Source of the DNA: Streptomyces humicola | Lineage (GTDB): Bacteria > Actinomycetota > Actinomycetes > Streptomycetales > Streptomycetaceae | NCBI RefSeq assembly: GCF_024436035.1 | Contig: NZ_JANFNG010000014.1 | Location: 98,030 to 162,029, forward strand | DNA length: 64,000 bases | Direction: 5' to 3' | Shown: positions 44,536 to 54,212 of the stretch, in pieces | How positions within the stretch are numbered: position 1 is the first letter of the stretch | How the letters are laid out: the number at the start of each line of letters is the position of its first letter | Position numbers and translations under genes: made by a program | The notes under the pieces: model-generated | The model's input: only the letters and a program-made list of their open reading frames with translations | The model's database searches: none | Told to the model about the DNA's origin: nothing

Positions 44536-45135
44536 CGCTCCATGGTGCCTGGTCGCTCTGGCGTCCGTGGCACCGCGTCCCGACTTGTACCCCGAAGCGT
44601 TATGCGACCCGGTCCGCGACGGCACCGTGTGGGGCCGCGATGCCGGGGCGGACGCCGCTGAGGATGCAGGTGAGTGCGGCGCGGTGGCCGGTGCGGCGGC
44701 CGCGGTGTCTGCCGTCGGTGCGATCGGCGAGGCCGGCGACGTCGGGAGCGCGGCCCTCACGGAGGCCGTAGCCGTCATGCCGCTCACCCGCTGCCCCTCC
44801 CGACTGTCTCCCGCCACCCGCGCCGACCCGCCCGCGCGCTGCCGCTCGTCCCCGAGGAAGTCCATACCCCAAGCATGCGTCCTCGCACGGGCATCCGGAA
44901 CGTAGCGGGGTGACGCGCTCGCCCGAAGAGCGTGACGACGGACACGTCGCAGCGCGCCGGCGATGTCGCCGGCGCCGTCATCAGCGTCGCTCGCCGCGTC
45001 GCCGGCGCCGTCACCCGCGCTGTCGTCCGCACCGCCCGGGATGCCGACCAGGACATCGCCGCCCGTCCCCGACAAGCCCTGGGCTGGACGGCGATTCCCG
45101 GGGCTCCCCGGGCACGGCCGCACATGGAGCCGTCC
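44536..45135. other. 600-bp region between bldM and shbA
   Basis: The minus frame continuous with shbA is open through much of this stretch but encodes low-complexity Ala/Ser/Pro/Thr sequence. It may be leader or an N-terminal extension. A plus-strand frame from GTG 44932 has high third-position GC for about 45 codons ([18 protein letters not shown]) but then continues antisense to bldM, so I do not call it. Around 44955-45020 the motif GTCGCCGGCGCCGTCA occurs twice 39 bp apart. The shbA promoter must lie here. Confidence 0.4.
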
Positions 45136-45747
45136 TCAGCGGACCAGGCCCCAGCGGAAGCCGAGTGCCACCGCGTGCGCCCGGTCGGATGCGCCCAGCT
45201 TCTTGAACAGCCGCCGGGCGTGCGTCTTGACGGTGTCCTCGGACAGGAACAGCTCGCGGCCGATCTCGGCGTTGGAACGGCCGTGGCTCATCCCTTCGAG
45301 CACCTGGATCTCGCGCGCGGTGAGGGTGGGCGCCGCGCCCATCTCGGCCGAGCGCAACCGGCGCGGGGCGAGCCGCCATGTCGGGTCGGCGAGCGCCTGC
45401 GTGACCGTGGCGCGCAGCTCGGCGCGCGAGGCGTCCTTGTGCAGGTAGCCGCGGGCGCCTGCGGCCACGGCGAGCGCCACTCCGTCGAGATCCTCGGCGA
45501 CGGTGAGCATGATGATGCGGGCGCCGGGGTCGGCGGACAGCAGCCGCCGTACCGTCTCGACACCGCCGAGACCAGGCATCCGGACGTCCATCAGGATGAG
45601 GTCGGAGCGGTCGGCGCCCCAGCGGCGGAGGACTTCCTCGCCGTTGGCCGCCGTCGTCACGCGCTCGACGCCGGGCACGGTCGCGACCGCACGGCGAAGC
45701 GCCTCTCGGGCAAGCGGGGAGTCGTCGCAGACGAGGACGGATGTCAT
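45136..45747 (-). CDS. bldM: Atypical response regulator BldM
   Basis: A 203-residue orphan response regulator needed for aerial hyphae and spore formation in Streptomyces. The receiver domain opens TSVLVCDDSPLAREALRRAV, with the phospho-Asp equivalent in LILMDVRMPGLGG and Lys in YLHKDAS. The LuxR-type helix-turn-helix reads LTAREIQVLEGMSHGRSNAEIG and ends FRWGLVR. Length and sequence match BldM; BldM works without canonical phosphorylation and binds DNA as homodimer or as heterodimer with WhiI. ATG 45747 has GGAGG six bases upstream. It is divergent from whiD across a 532-bp control region. No cognate kinase gene is adjacent, as expected. Confidence 0.96.
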   Translation of the reverse strand: MTSVLVCDDSPLAREALRRAVATVPGVERVTTAANGEEVLRRWGADRSDLILMDVRMPGLGGVETVRRLLSADPGARIIMLTVAEDLDGVALAVAAGARGYLHKDASRAELRATVTQALADPTWRLAPRRLRSAEMGAAPTLTAREIQVLEGMSHGRSNAEIGRELFLSEDTVKTHARRLFKKLGASDRAHAVALGFRWGLVR

Positions 45748-46279
45748 GACCGCCCTCCGCAGCTGATCCGCTTCACGTTGAGCCTCCAGGCTGGTACGAA
45801 TCGTCACCGGTGGGGCTGACGGCGTCGGGCATGTGCCCGATTTGCCTGCCGTCCAACCACCTCCGCACTCTCAACGACGCTCACTCGAAAGAGTTACGGA
45901 GTTTGGCAGCCGCACCCGACACTCTACGTGATCACACCGACACAGATCAGCTCCACCGCACCGCGAAGTGGCGCATCCCGTCGCGCCCGGATGCACATCG
46001 GGCGCACACGACGGCTGCGCGGGGGCGCCGCCAGGGCCGGACAGGGCCCTGACCAGGGGCCGAACGGGGACGGCAGCGGGGCCGGCCAGAGGCCGACCCG
46101 TGGGCGTGATGTCCAGTTTTTGAACTGTTTGGCGGCATTTCTTACCGAACGCGGTTGTCGAGCGCTAGATTTGCGAAGAGTCATATTTACATCCAGTTAG
46201 ACACTGATTGTGTCCGGCCGCGGGTCTGCGTCCCGTCGGCAGCGATCCGGATCCGGCAGATCTCTCGAGGAGATGAGCA
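45748..46279. promoter_or_regulatory. Divergent control region bldM / whiD
   Basis: This 532-bp stretch carries several motifs. A palindrome TCGGGCA-TG-TGCCCGA lies at 45825-45840. TCACTCGAAAGAGTTA at 45881-45896 is close to the BldM-type TCAC-N8-GTGA dyad. GTGATCAC lies at 45928-45935, CAGTT-N4-AACTG at 46114-46127, and GACAC-N5-GTGTC at 46200-46214 (two WhiA-type GACAC cores facing each other). The whiD-proximal 100 bp (46110-46205) are AT-rich, likely the whiD promoters. GAGGAG precedes the whiD ATG. In this family both genes have multiple developmentally timed promoters; which motif serves which gene is not shown by sequence alone. Confidence 0.55.
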
Positions 46280-46585
46280 ATGGCAGACTTCTCCCGACTC
46301 CCTGGCCCCAACGCCGACCTGTGGGACTGGCAACTGGTGGCCGCGTGCCGCGGCGTCGACAGCTCGCTGTTCTTCCACCCCGAGGGCGAGCGCGGCGCAG
46401 CCCGCAGCTCACGCGAGGCCGCGGCCAAGGAGGTGTGTATGCGCTGCCCCGTGCGTGTGGAGTGCGCGGCGCATGCGCTGGCGGTCCGCGAGCCCTACGG
46501 CGTATGGGGCGGCCTCACCGAGGACGAGCGTGAGGAGATGATGGGGCGCTCTCGCAACCGGGTAATGAGCAACCAGAACAACTGA
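46280..46585 (+). CDS. whiD: WhiB-family iron-sulfur regulator WhiD
   Basis: A 101-residue Wbl protein that binds a [4Fe-4S] cluster through Cys23, Cys53, Cys56 and Cys62 (AACRGVD, EVCMRC and VEC). It then has the G-V-W-G-G-L turn and a short basic tail. The N-terminus MADFSRLPGPNADLWDWQL is that of WhiD, and its place divergent from bldM is the WhiD position in Streptomyces. WhiD is required for late sporulation and septum/wall maturation; Wbl proteins act by contacting region 4 of the principal sigma factor. ATG 46280 has GAGGAG eight bases upstream. The C-terminus after the turn is a little shorter than in S. coelicolor as I recall it. Confidence 0.93.
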   Translation: MADFSRLPGPNADLWDWQLVAACRGVDSSLFFHPEGERGAARSSREAAAKEVCMRCPVRVECAAHALAVREPYGVWGGLTEDEREEMMGRSRNRVMSNQNN

Positions 46586-46774
46586 GCACCGCGAGCACTC
46601 ACGCACCGACGAAGAATCGTTTCTGCACTCCGGTTTCCATAATCCGATTTTCGCAATCCGCCACCCATGGCTTCGCACCTGCGGGGGTGCGCAGCGGGAT
46701 GCGGCCGCGCTGCGGCCGAGCGCTCCGACGACTCCGGCCGGAGCCGGGCCGGAGCCGGGCCGGCTCCGGGCCGG

Positions 46775-47701
46775 TCACCGACGCGCCGCGTGCACCAGCT
46801 GCTCCAGCATCGCCTCGACCGCAGGCACCCTCGCCAGATCGGGCAGGGTCAGCGCCACCACCTCACGCCGCACGGCCGGCCGCACTTCGGCGAACGTCAC
46901 GCCCTTCGGGTGAACGGATTCGAGCGCGAGCTCCGGCAGCATCGCCACGCCGAGCCCCGCACCGACCAGGCCCGCCACCGCCGGGTAGTCGTCGGTGGCG
47001 AAGTCGATGCGGGGGGTGAATCCCGCCCCCTCGCACACCGCCACCAGGTGACGGCGGCAGCGCGGACAGCCTGCAATCCACTGCTCCTCGGCGAGCTCCG
47101 CCATCTCCAACGGACGCCCGGCCTGCGCCTCCTCCGCAAACCGGTGCCGGGAGGGGAACAGGCCGACCAGCCGGTCGGTGAGGAGCGGGCGCACCACCAG
47201 GTCGCCCCACTCGTCCTCGGCGCTCTCGGCCGCCGCAGCCGGCATGTCCAGGTAACGGAAGGCGAGCGCAATCTCACAGTCGCCGGCGCGCAGCATCTCG
47301 ACCGACTGCGGCGGCTCCGCCTCGACCAGCGAGATCTGGGCGGCGGGGTGTTCGGCACGCATCTCGGCGAGCGCAGTCGGCACCAGCACCGAGTTGCCCG
47401 AGGGGAACGACACCAGCCGCACCCGACCGGCGCGCAGCCCGGCGATCGCGGCGAGCTCCTCCTCCGCGGCGGTGAGACCGGCGAGGATGCCGACGGCATG
47501 GCGGGCAAGGGACTCCCCCGCTTCGGTGAGGCGCATCTCGCGGCCCGTCCTCACCAGCAGCGGGGTGCCGACCGACTGCTCCAGAGCCCTCATCTGCTGG
47601 CTGACGGCGGGCTGCGTGCAGCCGAGCCTGCGCGCCGCCGCGGAGAAGGAGCCGGTCTTGGCGACCGCGCGGAACACCCGCAGATGCCGAGCCTCGATCA
47701 T
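46775..47701 (-). CDS. LysR-type transcriptional regulator
   Basis: A 308-residue LysR regulator. The helix-turn-helix is at residues 4-62 (HLRVFRAVAKTGSFSAAARRLGCTQPAVSQQM), followed by a complete two-lobe effector domain (GRVRLVSFPSGNSVLVPTALA ... GLVGAGLGVAMLPELAL). A Cys-Pro-x-Cys in IAGCPRCRRHL is a possible redox or metal site. It is divergent from a PLP-dependent enzyme gene, and the T-N11-A dyad between them (47715-47735) is probably its operator, so it should control itself and that gene. The start ATG 47701 (MIEARHL) is 14 bp from the dyad. Effector unknown. Confidence 0.93.
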   Translation of the reverse strand: MIEARHLRVFRAVAKTGSFSAAARRLGCTQPAVSQQMRALEQSVGTPLLVRTGREMRLTEAGESLARHAVGILAGLTAAEEELAAIAGLRAGRVRLVSFPSGNSVLVPTALAEMRAEHPAAQISLVEAEPPQSVEMLRAGDCEIALAFRYLDMPAAAAESAEDEWGDLVVRPLLTDRLVGLFPSRHRFAEEAQAGRPLEMAELAEEQWIAGCPRCRRHLVAVCEGAGFTPRIDFATDDYPAVAGLVGAGLGVAMLPELALESVHPKGVTFAEVRPAVRREVVALTLPDLARVPAVEAMLEQLVHAARR

Positions 47702-47714
47702 GTGTCGACTATAA

Positions 47715-47735
47715 GCACTCCTTAGGGTTAAGTGC
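47715..47735. promoter_or_regulatory. LysR-box operator GCACT-N11-AGTGC
   Basis: Perfect 5-bp dyad GCACT (47715-47719) and AGTGC (47731-47735) with an 11-base AT-rich spacer, exactly the T-N11-A form bound by LysR proteins. It sits in the short intergenic region between the LysR gene and its divergent neighbour. Confidence 0.8.
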
Positions 47736-47782
47736 CAGAAATTTTCATGGACTTTCAGATAGGCGGGGTGCAGGCTGGGACC

Positions 47783-48958
47783 ATGGACAGCCTGGAGAGC
47801 CTGGGGGGCTCCGAGTTCCCTTCGCAGACGCAGCCGTACACCGCTCCTTCGACGCGCTCGACCCACTCCACCCACTTGACCGACTCGACCCATTCGGCCC
47901 GCTCGGCGACCGCGCCACCGGGGGTGGCGTACCTCAACACCGCGTCCGCCGGGCTCGGTCCGGCGAGGGCTGCGGTGGCCCTGCGGCGGGCGGTCGACGC
48001 CTGGACCGTCGCCGACCAGTCGGCATACGAGCCGGCCGTCACCGCGGCGCGGGCGTCCTTCGCGCGGTTAGTCTCCGTCCCGGTCGAACGGGTCGCGGTC
48101 GGCTCGGCGGTTTCCGTGCACGTCGGACTGATCGCCTCCGCACTGCCGCCGGGGGCCGAGGTCCTCGCCGCCGAGGGGGATTTCAGCTCGCTGGTGAACC
48201 CGTTCGCCGTCCGCCGCGATCTGAAGCTGCGCGTGGTGCCGTTGGAGAGCATCGCCGACGAGGTGCGCGGGGGCACGTCGCTGGTCGCCGTCAGCGTCGT
48301 GCAGTCCGCCGACGGCCGAGTCGCCGATCTCGCCGCGATACGGGAAGCGGCTGCCAGGCACGGTGCACGCACGCTGATCGACGCCACCCAGTCGGTGGGC
48401 TGGCGGCCGATGAACGCCGCCCTGTACGACTACGTGGTGGTCGGGGCGTTCAAGTGGCTGCTCTGCCCACGCGGGGTCTCCTTCCTGGTGGTCGGCGAAT
48501 CCGCCGCGGACGAGCTGGCGCCGATCTTCGCGGGCTGGTCGGCCGGCGCGGACCCGTGGCTGAGCACCTACGGCCCCGTGGCCGAACTCGCCGACTCGGC
48601 ACGGCGGTTCGACATATCGCCGCCCTATATCCCCTACGTCGCCGCGGAGCAGTCGCTCGCGCTGATCGAGGAGACAGGGGTGGAGCGGATCGGCGCCCAT
48701 GACACGGCGCTGGCCGGGCGGTTCCGCGCCGGGCTCGACGAGCTGGGAATCGGGTACGCGCAGGGCGGCGCCGGCGACTCGCCGATCGTCGCAGTGCGCG
48801 GGCTCGGCGACGCCGCGGCGCAGCTCGCCCGGGCCGGGGTGCTGGTCTCACCACGGGCGGGGCATCTGCGGGCCTCCTTCCACCTGTACAACTCGGCGGC
48901 CGACGTCGATAAAGCACTGGACGTCCTCGGAGGTCTGCGACGTACCGTTGAACGATGA
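47783..48958 (+). CDS. Class V aminotransferase-fold PLP enzyme
   Basis: A 391-residue PLP-dependent enzyme of the cysteine desulfurase/kynureninase superfamily. Visible: VAYLNTASAGLGPARAAVALRRA (N-terminal fold), substrate loop VAVGSAVSVHVGLIA, PLP-ring Asp in LIDATQSVGWRP and Schiff-base Lys in VVVGAFKWLLCPRG. The reaction cannot be assigned. A Ser/Thr/His-rich insert of about 30 residues lies near the N-terminus (TRSTHSTHLTDSTHSARS). ATG 47783 (MDSLESLGG) fits where family members start; in-frame starts at 47732 (inside the operator) and 47747 are alternatives, none with a clear ribosome binding site. The next gene overlaps by 4 bp (ATGA), so the MOSC protein is translationally coupled. 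Confidence 0.82.
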   Translation: MDSLESLGGSEFPSQTQPYTAPSTRSTHSTHLTDSTHSARSATAPPGVAYLNTASAGLGPARAAVALRRAVDAWTVADQSAYEPAVTAARASFARLVSVPVERVAVGSAVSVHVGLIASALPPGAEVLAAEGDFSSLVNPFAVRRDLKLRVVPLESIADEVRGGTSLVAVSVVQSADGRVADLAAIREAAARHGARTLIDATQSVGWRPMNAALYDYVVVGAFKWLLCPRGVSFLVVGESAADELAPIFAGWSAGADPWLSTYGPVAELADSARRFDISPPYIPYVAAEQSLALIEETGVERIGAHDTALAGRFRAGLDELGIGYAQGGAGDSPIVAVRGLGDAAAQLARAGVLVSPRAGHLRASFHLYNSAADVDKALDVLGGLRRTVER

Positions 48959-49611
48959 GGCTTGTCTCGGTCAACATCGGCGCCCCACGCCCCAATCCGT
49001 GGAAGGGCCTGAGGCACACCGGGATCGACAAGTGCCCGGTGACGGGACCGGTGGCGGTGAGCGCACCGGGGCCCAAGGGCACGGGAGCGGTCGGCCTGGC
49101 GGGCGACCGGGTCTACGACGTGCAGCATCACGGGGGTGATCAGCAGGCGGTCTATGCATACGCGCGTGAGGATCTCGACGGCTGGGAACGGGAGTTGGGC
49201 CGTGGCCTGTCCAACGGGATGTTCGGCGAGAACCTCACCACCAGCGGACTCGACGTCAATGGCGCGCTGATCGGCGAGCACTGGCGGATCGGTGCCGACG
49301 TGGTGCTCCAGGTCTCCTGCCCGCGCATCCCGTGCGGCACCTTCCAAGGCTGGATGGAAGAGGAGGGCTGGATCAAACGGTTCACGCAGGCGGCGCTGCC
49401 GGGTGCGTACCTCCGGGTGATCAGCCCCGGCGAGATCCGGGCGGGGGACGAGATCACGGTGCTCGACCGGCCCGATCACGACGTGAGCATCTCCGTCGTC
49501 TTCCGCGCGCTCACCGGCGAGCCGGAGCTGCTCACCCGGCTGCTGGGCGTCGACGCCCTCCCCGAGGAGGACAGGGCCAGGGTACGCAAGCGGCTCGGGC
49601 AGGCCGACTAG
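48955..49611 (+). CDS. MOSC domain protein (YiiM-like)
   Basis: A 218-residue MOSC-domain protein. MOSC domains handle activated sulfur at a conserved Cys, here in VLQVSCPRIPCGTF. Other family blocks are GLAGDRVYDVQHHGGDQQAVYAYARE and GMFGENLTTSGLDVN. The C-terminal helical part (LLTRLLGVDALPEEDRARVRKRL) matches the 3-alpha region of YiiM proteins, which reduce N-hydroxylated purine or arginine analogues with molybdenum cofactor. Its ATG overlaps the stop of the PLP enzyme (48955-48958), so the two are made together. A sulfur-handling PLP enzyme partner would be consistent, but this is inference. Confidence 0.88.
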   Translation: MRLVSVNIGAPRPNPWKGLRHTGIDKCPVTGPVAVSAPGPKGTGAVGLAGDRVYDVQHHGGDQQAVYAYAREDLDGWERELGRGLSNGMFGENLTTSGLDVNGALIGEHWRIGADVVLQVSCPRIPCGTFQGWMEEEGWIKRFTQAALPGAYLRVISPGEIRAGDEITVLDRPDHDVSISVVFRALTGEPELLTRLLGVDALPEEDRARVRKRLGQAD

Positions 49612-49620
49612 CCTTCGTCC

Positions 49621-50394
49621 ATGACCACCTCACTCATCACGGGGGCGACGGCAGGGATCGGCGCGGCCTTCGCCCGGCGGCTGGCGAGCGACGGGCACCG
49701 GCTCGTGCTCGTGGCACGCGACACGAAACGGCTCGACGACCAAGCGGCACAGCTGCGCCGTGATCACGGAGTGCACGTCGAGGTCCTCGCCGCCGACCTG
49801 TCGACCGACGACGGGATCGCGGCCGTAGAGGCGCGTCTCGCGGACCGTGACAGGCCGGTCGACGTGCTGGTGAACAACGCGGGATTCGGCATCCGCGGCA
49901 CCTATCCGGACGCCCCGTTCGCCGACGAACTGACGATGCTCAAGGTGCACTGCGAGGCGGTGCTGCGGCTGACGACTGCTGCGACGCAGGCGATGCGCGA
50001 TCGCGGCCGCGGCTTCGTGATCAACGTCGCGTCGGTGGCGGCGTTCGTGCCGCGCGGCACGTACGCGGCGACGAAGGCGTGGGTGGTGAGCTTCACGCAG
50101 GGTGCGGCGCGTGATCTGGCGGGCAGTGGTGTGCGGTTGCTGGCGTTGTGCCCCGGCTTCGTGCGGACGGAGTTCCACGAGCGCGCCGGCATGAACGTCG
50201 ACGGCATCCCCGGCTGGGCGTGGCTCGACGCCGACAAGGTCGTGGCGACCGCGATCCGCGACCTGGCGCGGGGCCGCGTCGTCAGCGTGCCCGACCTCCG
50301 TTACAAGGTGGCCGTCGGGCTGGCGAAGGTGGCTCCGAGCGGGGCGTTCGGCCGCGTCTCCAGCACGGCGGGCCGCCGCTTCGGCCCCCGCTGA
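49621..50394 (+). CDS. Short-chain dehydrogenase/reductase
   Basis: A 257-residue classical SDR. The NAD(P) loop is LITGATAGIGAAFARRLAS. NNAGFG and the catalytic Ser-Tyr-Lys set (NVASVAAF, then TYAATKAWV) are all present. The basic residues after the first strand (ARDTKRLDD) suggest NADPH. The substrate is unknown; similarity is to DltE-like family members. It lies nine bases after the MOSC gene on the same strand and could belong to the same transcript. ATG 49621 lacks a good ribosome binding site. A strong terminator follows. Confidence 0.88.
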   Translation: MTTSLITGATAGIGAAFARRLASDGHRLVLVARDTKRLDDQAAQLRRDHGVHVEVLAADLSTDDGIAAVEARLADRDRPVDVLVNNAGFGIRGTYPDAPFADELTMLKVHCEAVLRLTTAATQAMRDRGRGFVINVASVAAFVPRGTYAATKAWVVSFTQGAARDLAGSGVRLLALCPGFVRTEFHERAGMNVDGIPGWAWLDADKVVATAIRDLARGRVVSVPDLRYKVAVGLAKVAPSGAFGRVSSTAGRRFGPR

Positions 50395-50413
50395 GGGTTC
50401 GCCGAACGCGGCA

Positions 50414-50443
50414 AGGGCGGGCACCCCTCGGGGTGCCCGCCCT
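50414..50443. terminator. Convergent terminator between SDR and groEL1
   Basis: AGGGCGGGCACCCC and its exact complement form a 14-bp stem with a two-base centre (50428-50429). It lies between the converging SDR and groEL1 genes. Confidence 0.9.
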
Positions 50444-50471
50444 GTGTCGTACCGGTCCGACCGGAGGTCGG

Positions 50472-52109
<1,638 letters not shown>

Positions 52110-52215
52110 CTACCTCGTCTTCTCCACGTCAACGACCACGCCCCGGGTCCCCGGTCGGATGACGCGGAAAACCCGGGGCAGGGTCACGGCACTTGCGTAT
52201 GCGCCGGAATCAGGA

Positions 52216-52524
52216 TTACTTCTCGACGATCGCGAGAACGTCGCGCGCCGAGAGGACGAGGTACTCCTCGCCGTTGTACTTCACCTCGGTGCCGCCGTAC
52301 TTGCTGTACAGCACGACGTCGCCGACCTTGACGTCGAGCTCGATGCGCTTGCCGTCCTCGAAGCGGCCCGGGCCCACGGCCAGGACGACGCCCTCCTGGG
52401 GCTTCTCCTTGGCAGTGTCCGGAATGACCAGGCCCGAGGCCGTGGTCTGCTCGGCGTCGAGCGGCTGGACCACAATGCGGTCCTCAAGCGGCTTGATGGC
52501 AACCTTGGTGCTGGCGGTCGTCAC
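52216..52524 (-). CDS. groES: Co-chaperonin GroES
   Basis: A 102-residue 10-kDa co-chaperonin that caps GroEL. It has [19 protein letters not shown], the mobile loop [19 protein letters not shown], and [27 protein letters not shown] 52524 (VTTASTK) has GGAGG seven bases upstream, so the longer reading to 52632, which runs into the operator, is not used. It leads the groES-groEL1 operon, repressed by HrcA at two CIRCE elements upstream. Confidence 0.97.
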   Translation of the reverse strand: MTTASTKVAIKPLEDRIVVQPLDAEQTTASGLVIPDTAKEKPQEGVVLAVGPGRFEDGKRIELDVKVGDVVLYSKYGGTEVKYNGEEYLVLSARDVLAIVEK

Positions 52525-52625
52525 GATCCGACCTCCCCCTTCGGAGAGCTCACGGGAGTGTGTGTCTTGGGGTGGCGACCTGGTAGATCCGTCGTCGCGG
52601 GTGCCGGATCTGCCTCGTCGCTGTT

Positions 52626-52652
52626 CTGGCACTCCCTCTTGGAGAGTGCCAG
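52626..52652. promoter_or_regulatory. CIRCE operator 1 (HrcA)
   Basis: CTGGCACTC, nine bases, GAGTGCCAG: a perfect 9-bp inverted repeat with the N9 spacing of CIRCE. It covers the likely transcription start of groES, 102 bp upstream of its start codon. Confidence 0.93.
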
Positions 52653-52657
52653 TAGCG

Positions 52658-52686
52658 AGACTATGACGCGCCTAGCACTCAGTCAA
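52658..52686 (-). promoter_or_regulatory. groES promoter (-35 TTGACT, -10 TAGTCT)
   Basis: On the minus strand TTGACT (52681-52686) and TAGTCT (52658-52663) are separated by exactly 17 bp. The -35 lies inside CIRCE 2 and the start site falls in CIRCE 1, so HrcA would block polymerase at both ends. Confidence 0.8.
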
Positions 52687-52698
52687 CCAGAGTGCCAA
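52672..52698. promoter_or_regulatory. CIRCE operator 2 (HrcA)
   Basis: CTAGCACTC, nine bases, GAGTGCCAA: nearly the CIRCE consensus. Its spacer contains the -35 hexamer of the groES promoter. Confidence 0.93.
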
Positions 52699-52753
52699 TG
52701 AACCGCTCCTGCGGCGTGTCCGGTCCGGTGAGCGGCGCTGCGAGAATGGGCGA

Positions 52754-54025
52754 GTGGATCTCGACGCGTTCTCCGCGCTCCTGGACGACGAGGGGCAGGC
52801 GCTGCTCGCCTCGCTGCGCCACCACGACCCCGCCGACGAACTCGCCACGGCGACCCGGCTGCGGCGCGAGCACCCCGCCGCACTCGTCTCGGCCGCGCTC
52901 GGACAGGCGCGGCTGCGGCAGCGGGCGGCGGCGAAGTTCGGCGACGACGCATACCGGATGTACTTCACCCCGGACGGCGTCGAGCAGGCGACGCGCACCG
53001 CAGTCGCCGAGCACCGCGCCGCACGGTTCGCCGCCCTGGGGGTGCGGCGCCTCGCCGACCTGTGCTGCGGCATCGGCGGCGACGCGATCGCGCTGGCCCG
53101 AGCCGGCATCGAGGTCCTCGCCGTCGACCGCTCCGAACTCACCTGCGCCGTCGCCCGCGCCAACGCGCAGGCGCTCGGGCTCGACGGCCTGATCGAGGTG
53201 CGGTGCGCGGACGTCACCCAGGTCGACACGGCGCCGTACGACGCGCTGTTCACCGACCCCGCACGACGCGGCGGACGCGAAAAGAAGGCGCGAAGCGCTT
53301 CCGCAGAAGGGCGGTGGCGGGCGACGGGCGGGCGGATCTTCGATCCCGAGGCGTACTCGCCCCCGCTGTCATGGGCGGTCGAGGCGGCCCGCACGCTCCC
53401 GCACGCCGCGATCAAGGTCGCCCCCGGCATCCCGCACGAGGCCGTCCCCGAGGACGCGGCGCCCGAATGGGTCTCGTACGCGGGTGACGTGAAGGAAGCC
53501 GTGCTGTGGTTCGGCACGGACGATTCCATACGGGCGACGCTGCTCCCCAGCAGCGCCGGCCTCACCTCGGCGGGCCTGCCGGCCCCCGCCGTCGGCCCCG
53601 TCGGCCGCTACCTCTATGAGCCGGACGGCGCCGTGATCCGCGCCCACCTGGTCGCCGAGGCCGCCGCACACCTGGACGGCCGGCTCATCGACGAGACGAT
53701 CGCGTACATCACCTCCGACGAGCTGCGCGCAACCCCGTACGCCACGGCCTACGAGATCACCGACACGCTCCCGTTCAACCTCAAGAAGCTCAAGGCGCTG
53801 CTGCGCGAACGCCGCATCGGCACCGCCGTGATCAAGAAGCGCGGCTCGGCCGTCGAACCCGACGAGCTCCGCAGGAAGCTCAAGCTCGACGGCCCGAACT
53901 CCTGTGTCGTCGTCCTCACCCGCGTCGCAGGCGCCCCTACCATGCTGCTGGCGCAGGCTGTCCCAACGACTCGAACCGCCAGCGGTGCACCGGGCGCCGC
54001 ACCAACTCCCCTGGTGGATCGGTAA
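52754..54025 (+). CDS. THUMP-like class I SAM-dependent methyltransferase
   Basis: A 423-residue putative RNA or protein methyltransferase. Motif I is LADLCCGIGGDAIALARAG, motif II VLAVDRSELTCAVARAN, then VRCADVTQV and FTDPARRGGREKK in the catalytic region. The C-terminal 90 residues (LPFNLKKLKALLRERRIGTAVIKKRGSAVEPDELRRKLKL) form the THUMP-like RNA-binding domain typical of this actinobacterial family. GTG 52754 gives VDLDAFSALL; no strong ribosome binding site. It is divergent from groES across the CIRCE region but is not itself obviously heat-controlled. Its end overlaps the small convergent gene by 89 bp. Confidence 0.85.
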   Translation: MDLDAFSALLDDEGQALLASLRHHDPADELATATRLRREHPAALVSAALGQARLRQRAAAKFGDDAYRMYFTPDGVEQATRTAVAEHRAARFAALGVRRLADLCCGIGGDAIALARAGIEVLAVDRSELTCAVARANAQALGLDGLIEVRCADVTQVDTAPYDALFTDPARRGGREKKARSASAEGRWRATGGRIFDPEAYSPPLSWAVEAARTLPHAAIKVAPGIPHEAVPEDAAPEWVSYAGDVKEAVLWFGTDDSIRATLLPSSAGLTSAGLPAPAVGPVGRYLYEPDGAVIRAHLVAEAAAHLDGRLIDETIAYITSDELRATPYATAYEITDTLPFNLKKLKALLRERRIGTAVIKKRGSAVEPDELRRKLKLDGPNSCVVVLTRVAGAPTMLLAQAVPTTRTASGAPGAAPTPLVDR

Positions 54026-54212
54026 GTTCGGGGACATCGGCGTCGTACGAACCGTCCCACCACGTGATGACGAGCACGCGGTCGCCCGGCGCCGCGAACG
54101 TCTCACTGCGCAGCGGCCGGACGCCCGGAAGCCGCTGACCGCGCACCCACTCCAGCAGCTCGGCGCCGCGGCCCTCCGCCGCGCGCGCCTCCCACATCAA
54201 CGCGACCGTCAT
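53937..54212 (-). CDS. Small protein, ABM-like (antibiotic biosynthesis monooxygenase) fold
   Basis: A 91-residue protein: [23 protein letters not shown], then [19 protein letters not shown] and VHRWRFESL. The short beta-alpha-beta pattern with Trp-rich strands resembles the dimeric alpha-beta barrel (ABM/DUF) proteins, but no active-site residue can be named. Its ATG overlaps the tsaD stop by 4 bp (ATGA, 54209-54212), so it is translationally coupled to the t6A genes. Its last 89 bp overlap the convergent methyltransferase gene. The coupling and high codon regularity argue that it is real. Confidence 0.7.
   Translation of the reverse strand: MTVALMWEARAAEGRGAELLEWVRGQRLPGVRPLRSETFAAPGDRVLVITWWDGSYDADVPELTDPPGELVRRPVHRWRFESLGQPAPAAW

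Noticed and set aside
44932..45135. Plus-strand frame from GTG with high third-position GC between shbA and bldM
   Set aside because: The frame continues as an antisense of bldM without a stop near the gap, and no ribosome binding site or family is recognisable.
45928..45935. GTGATCAC as a BldD or other operator upstream of bldM
   Set aside because: An 8-bp palindrome alone is too common and lacks the flanking BldD consensus.
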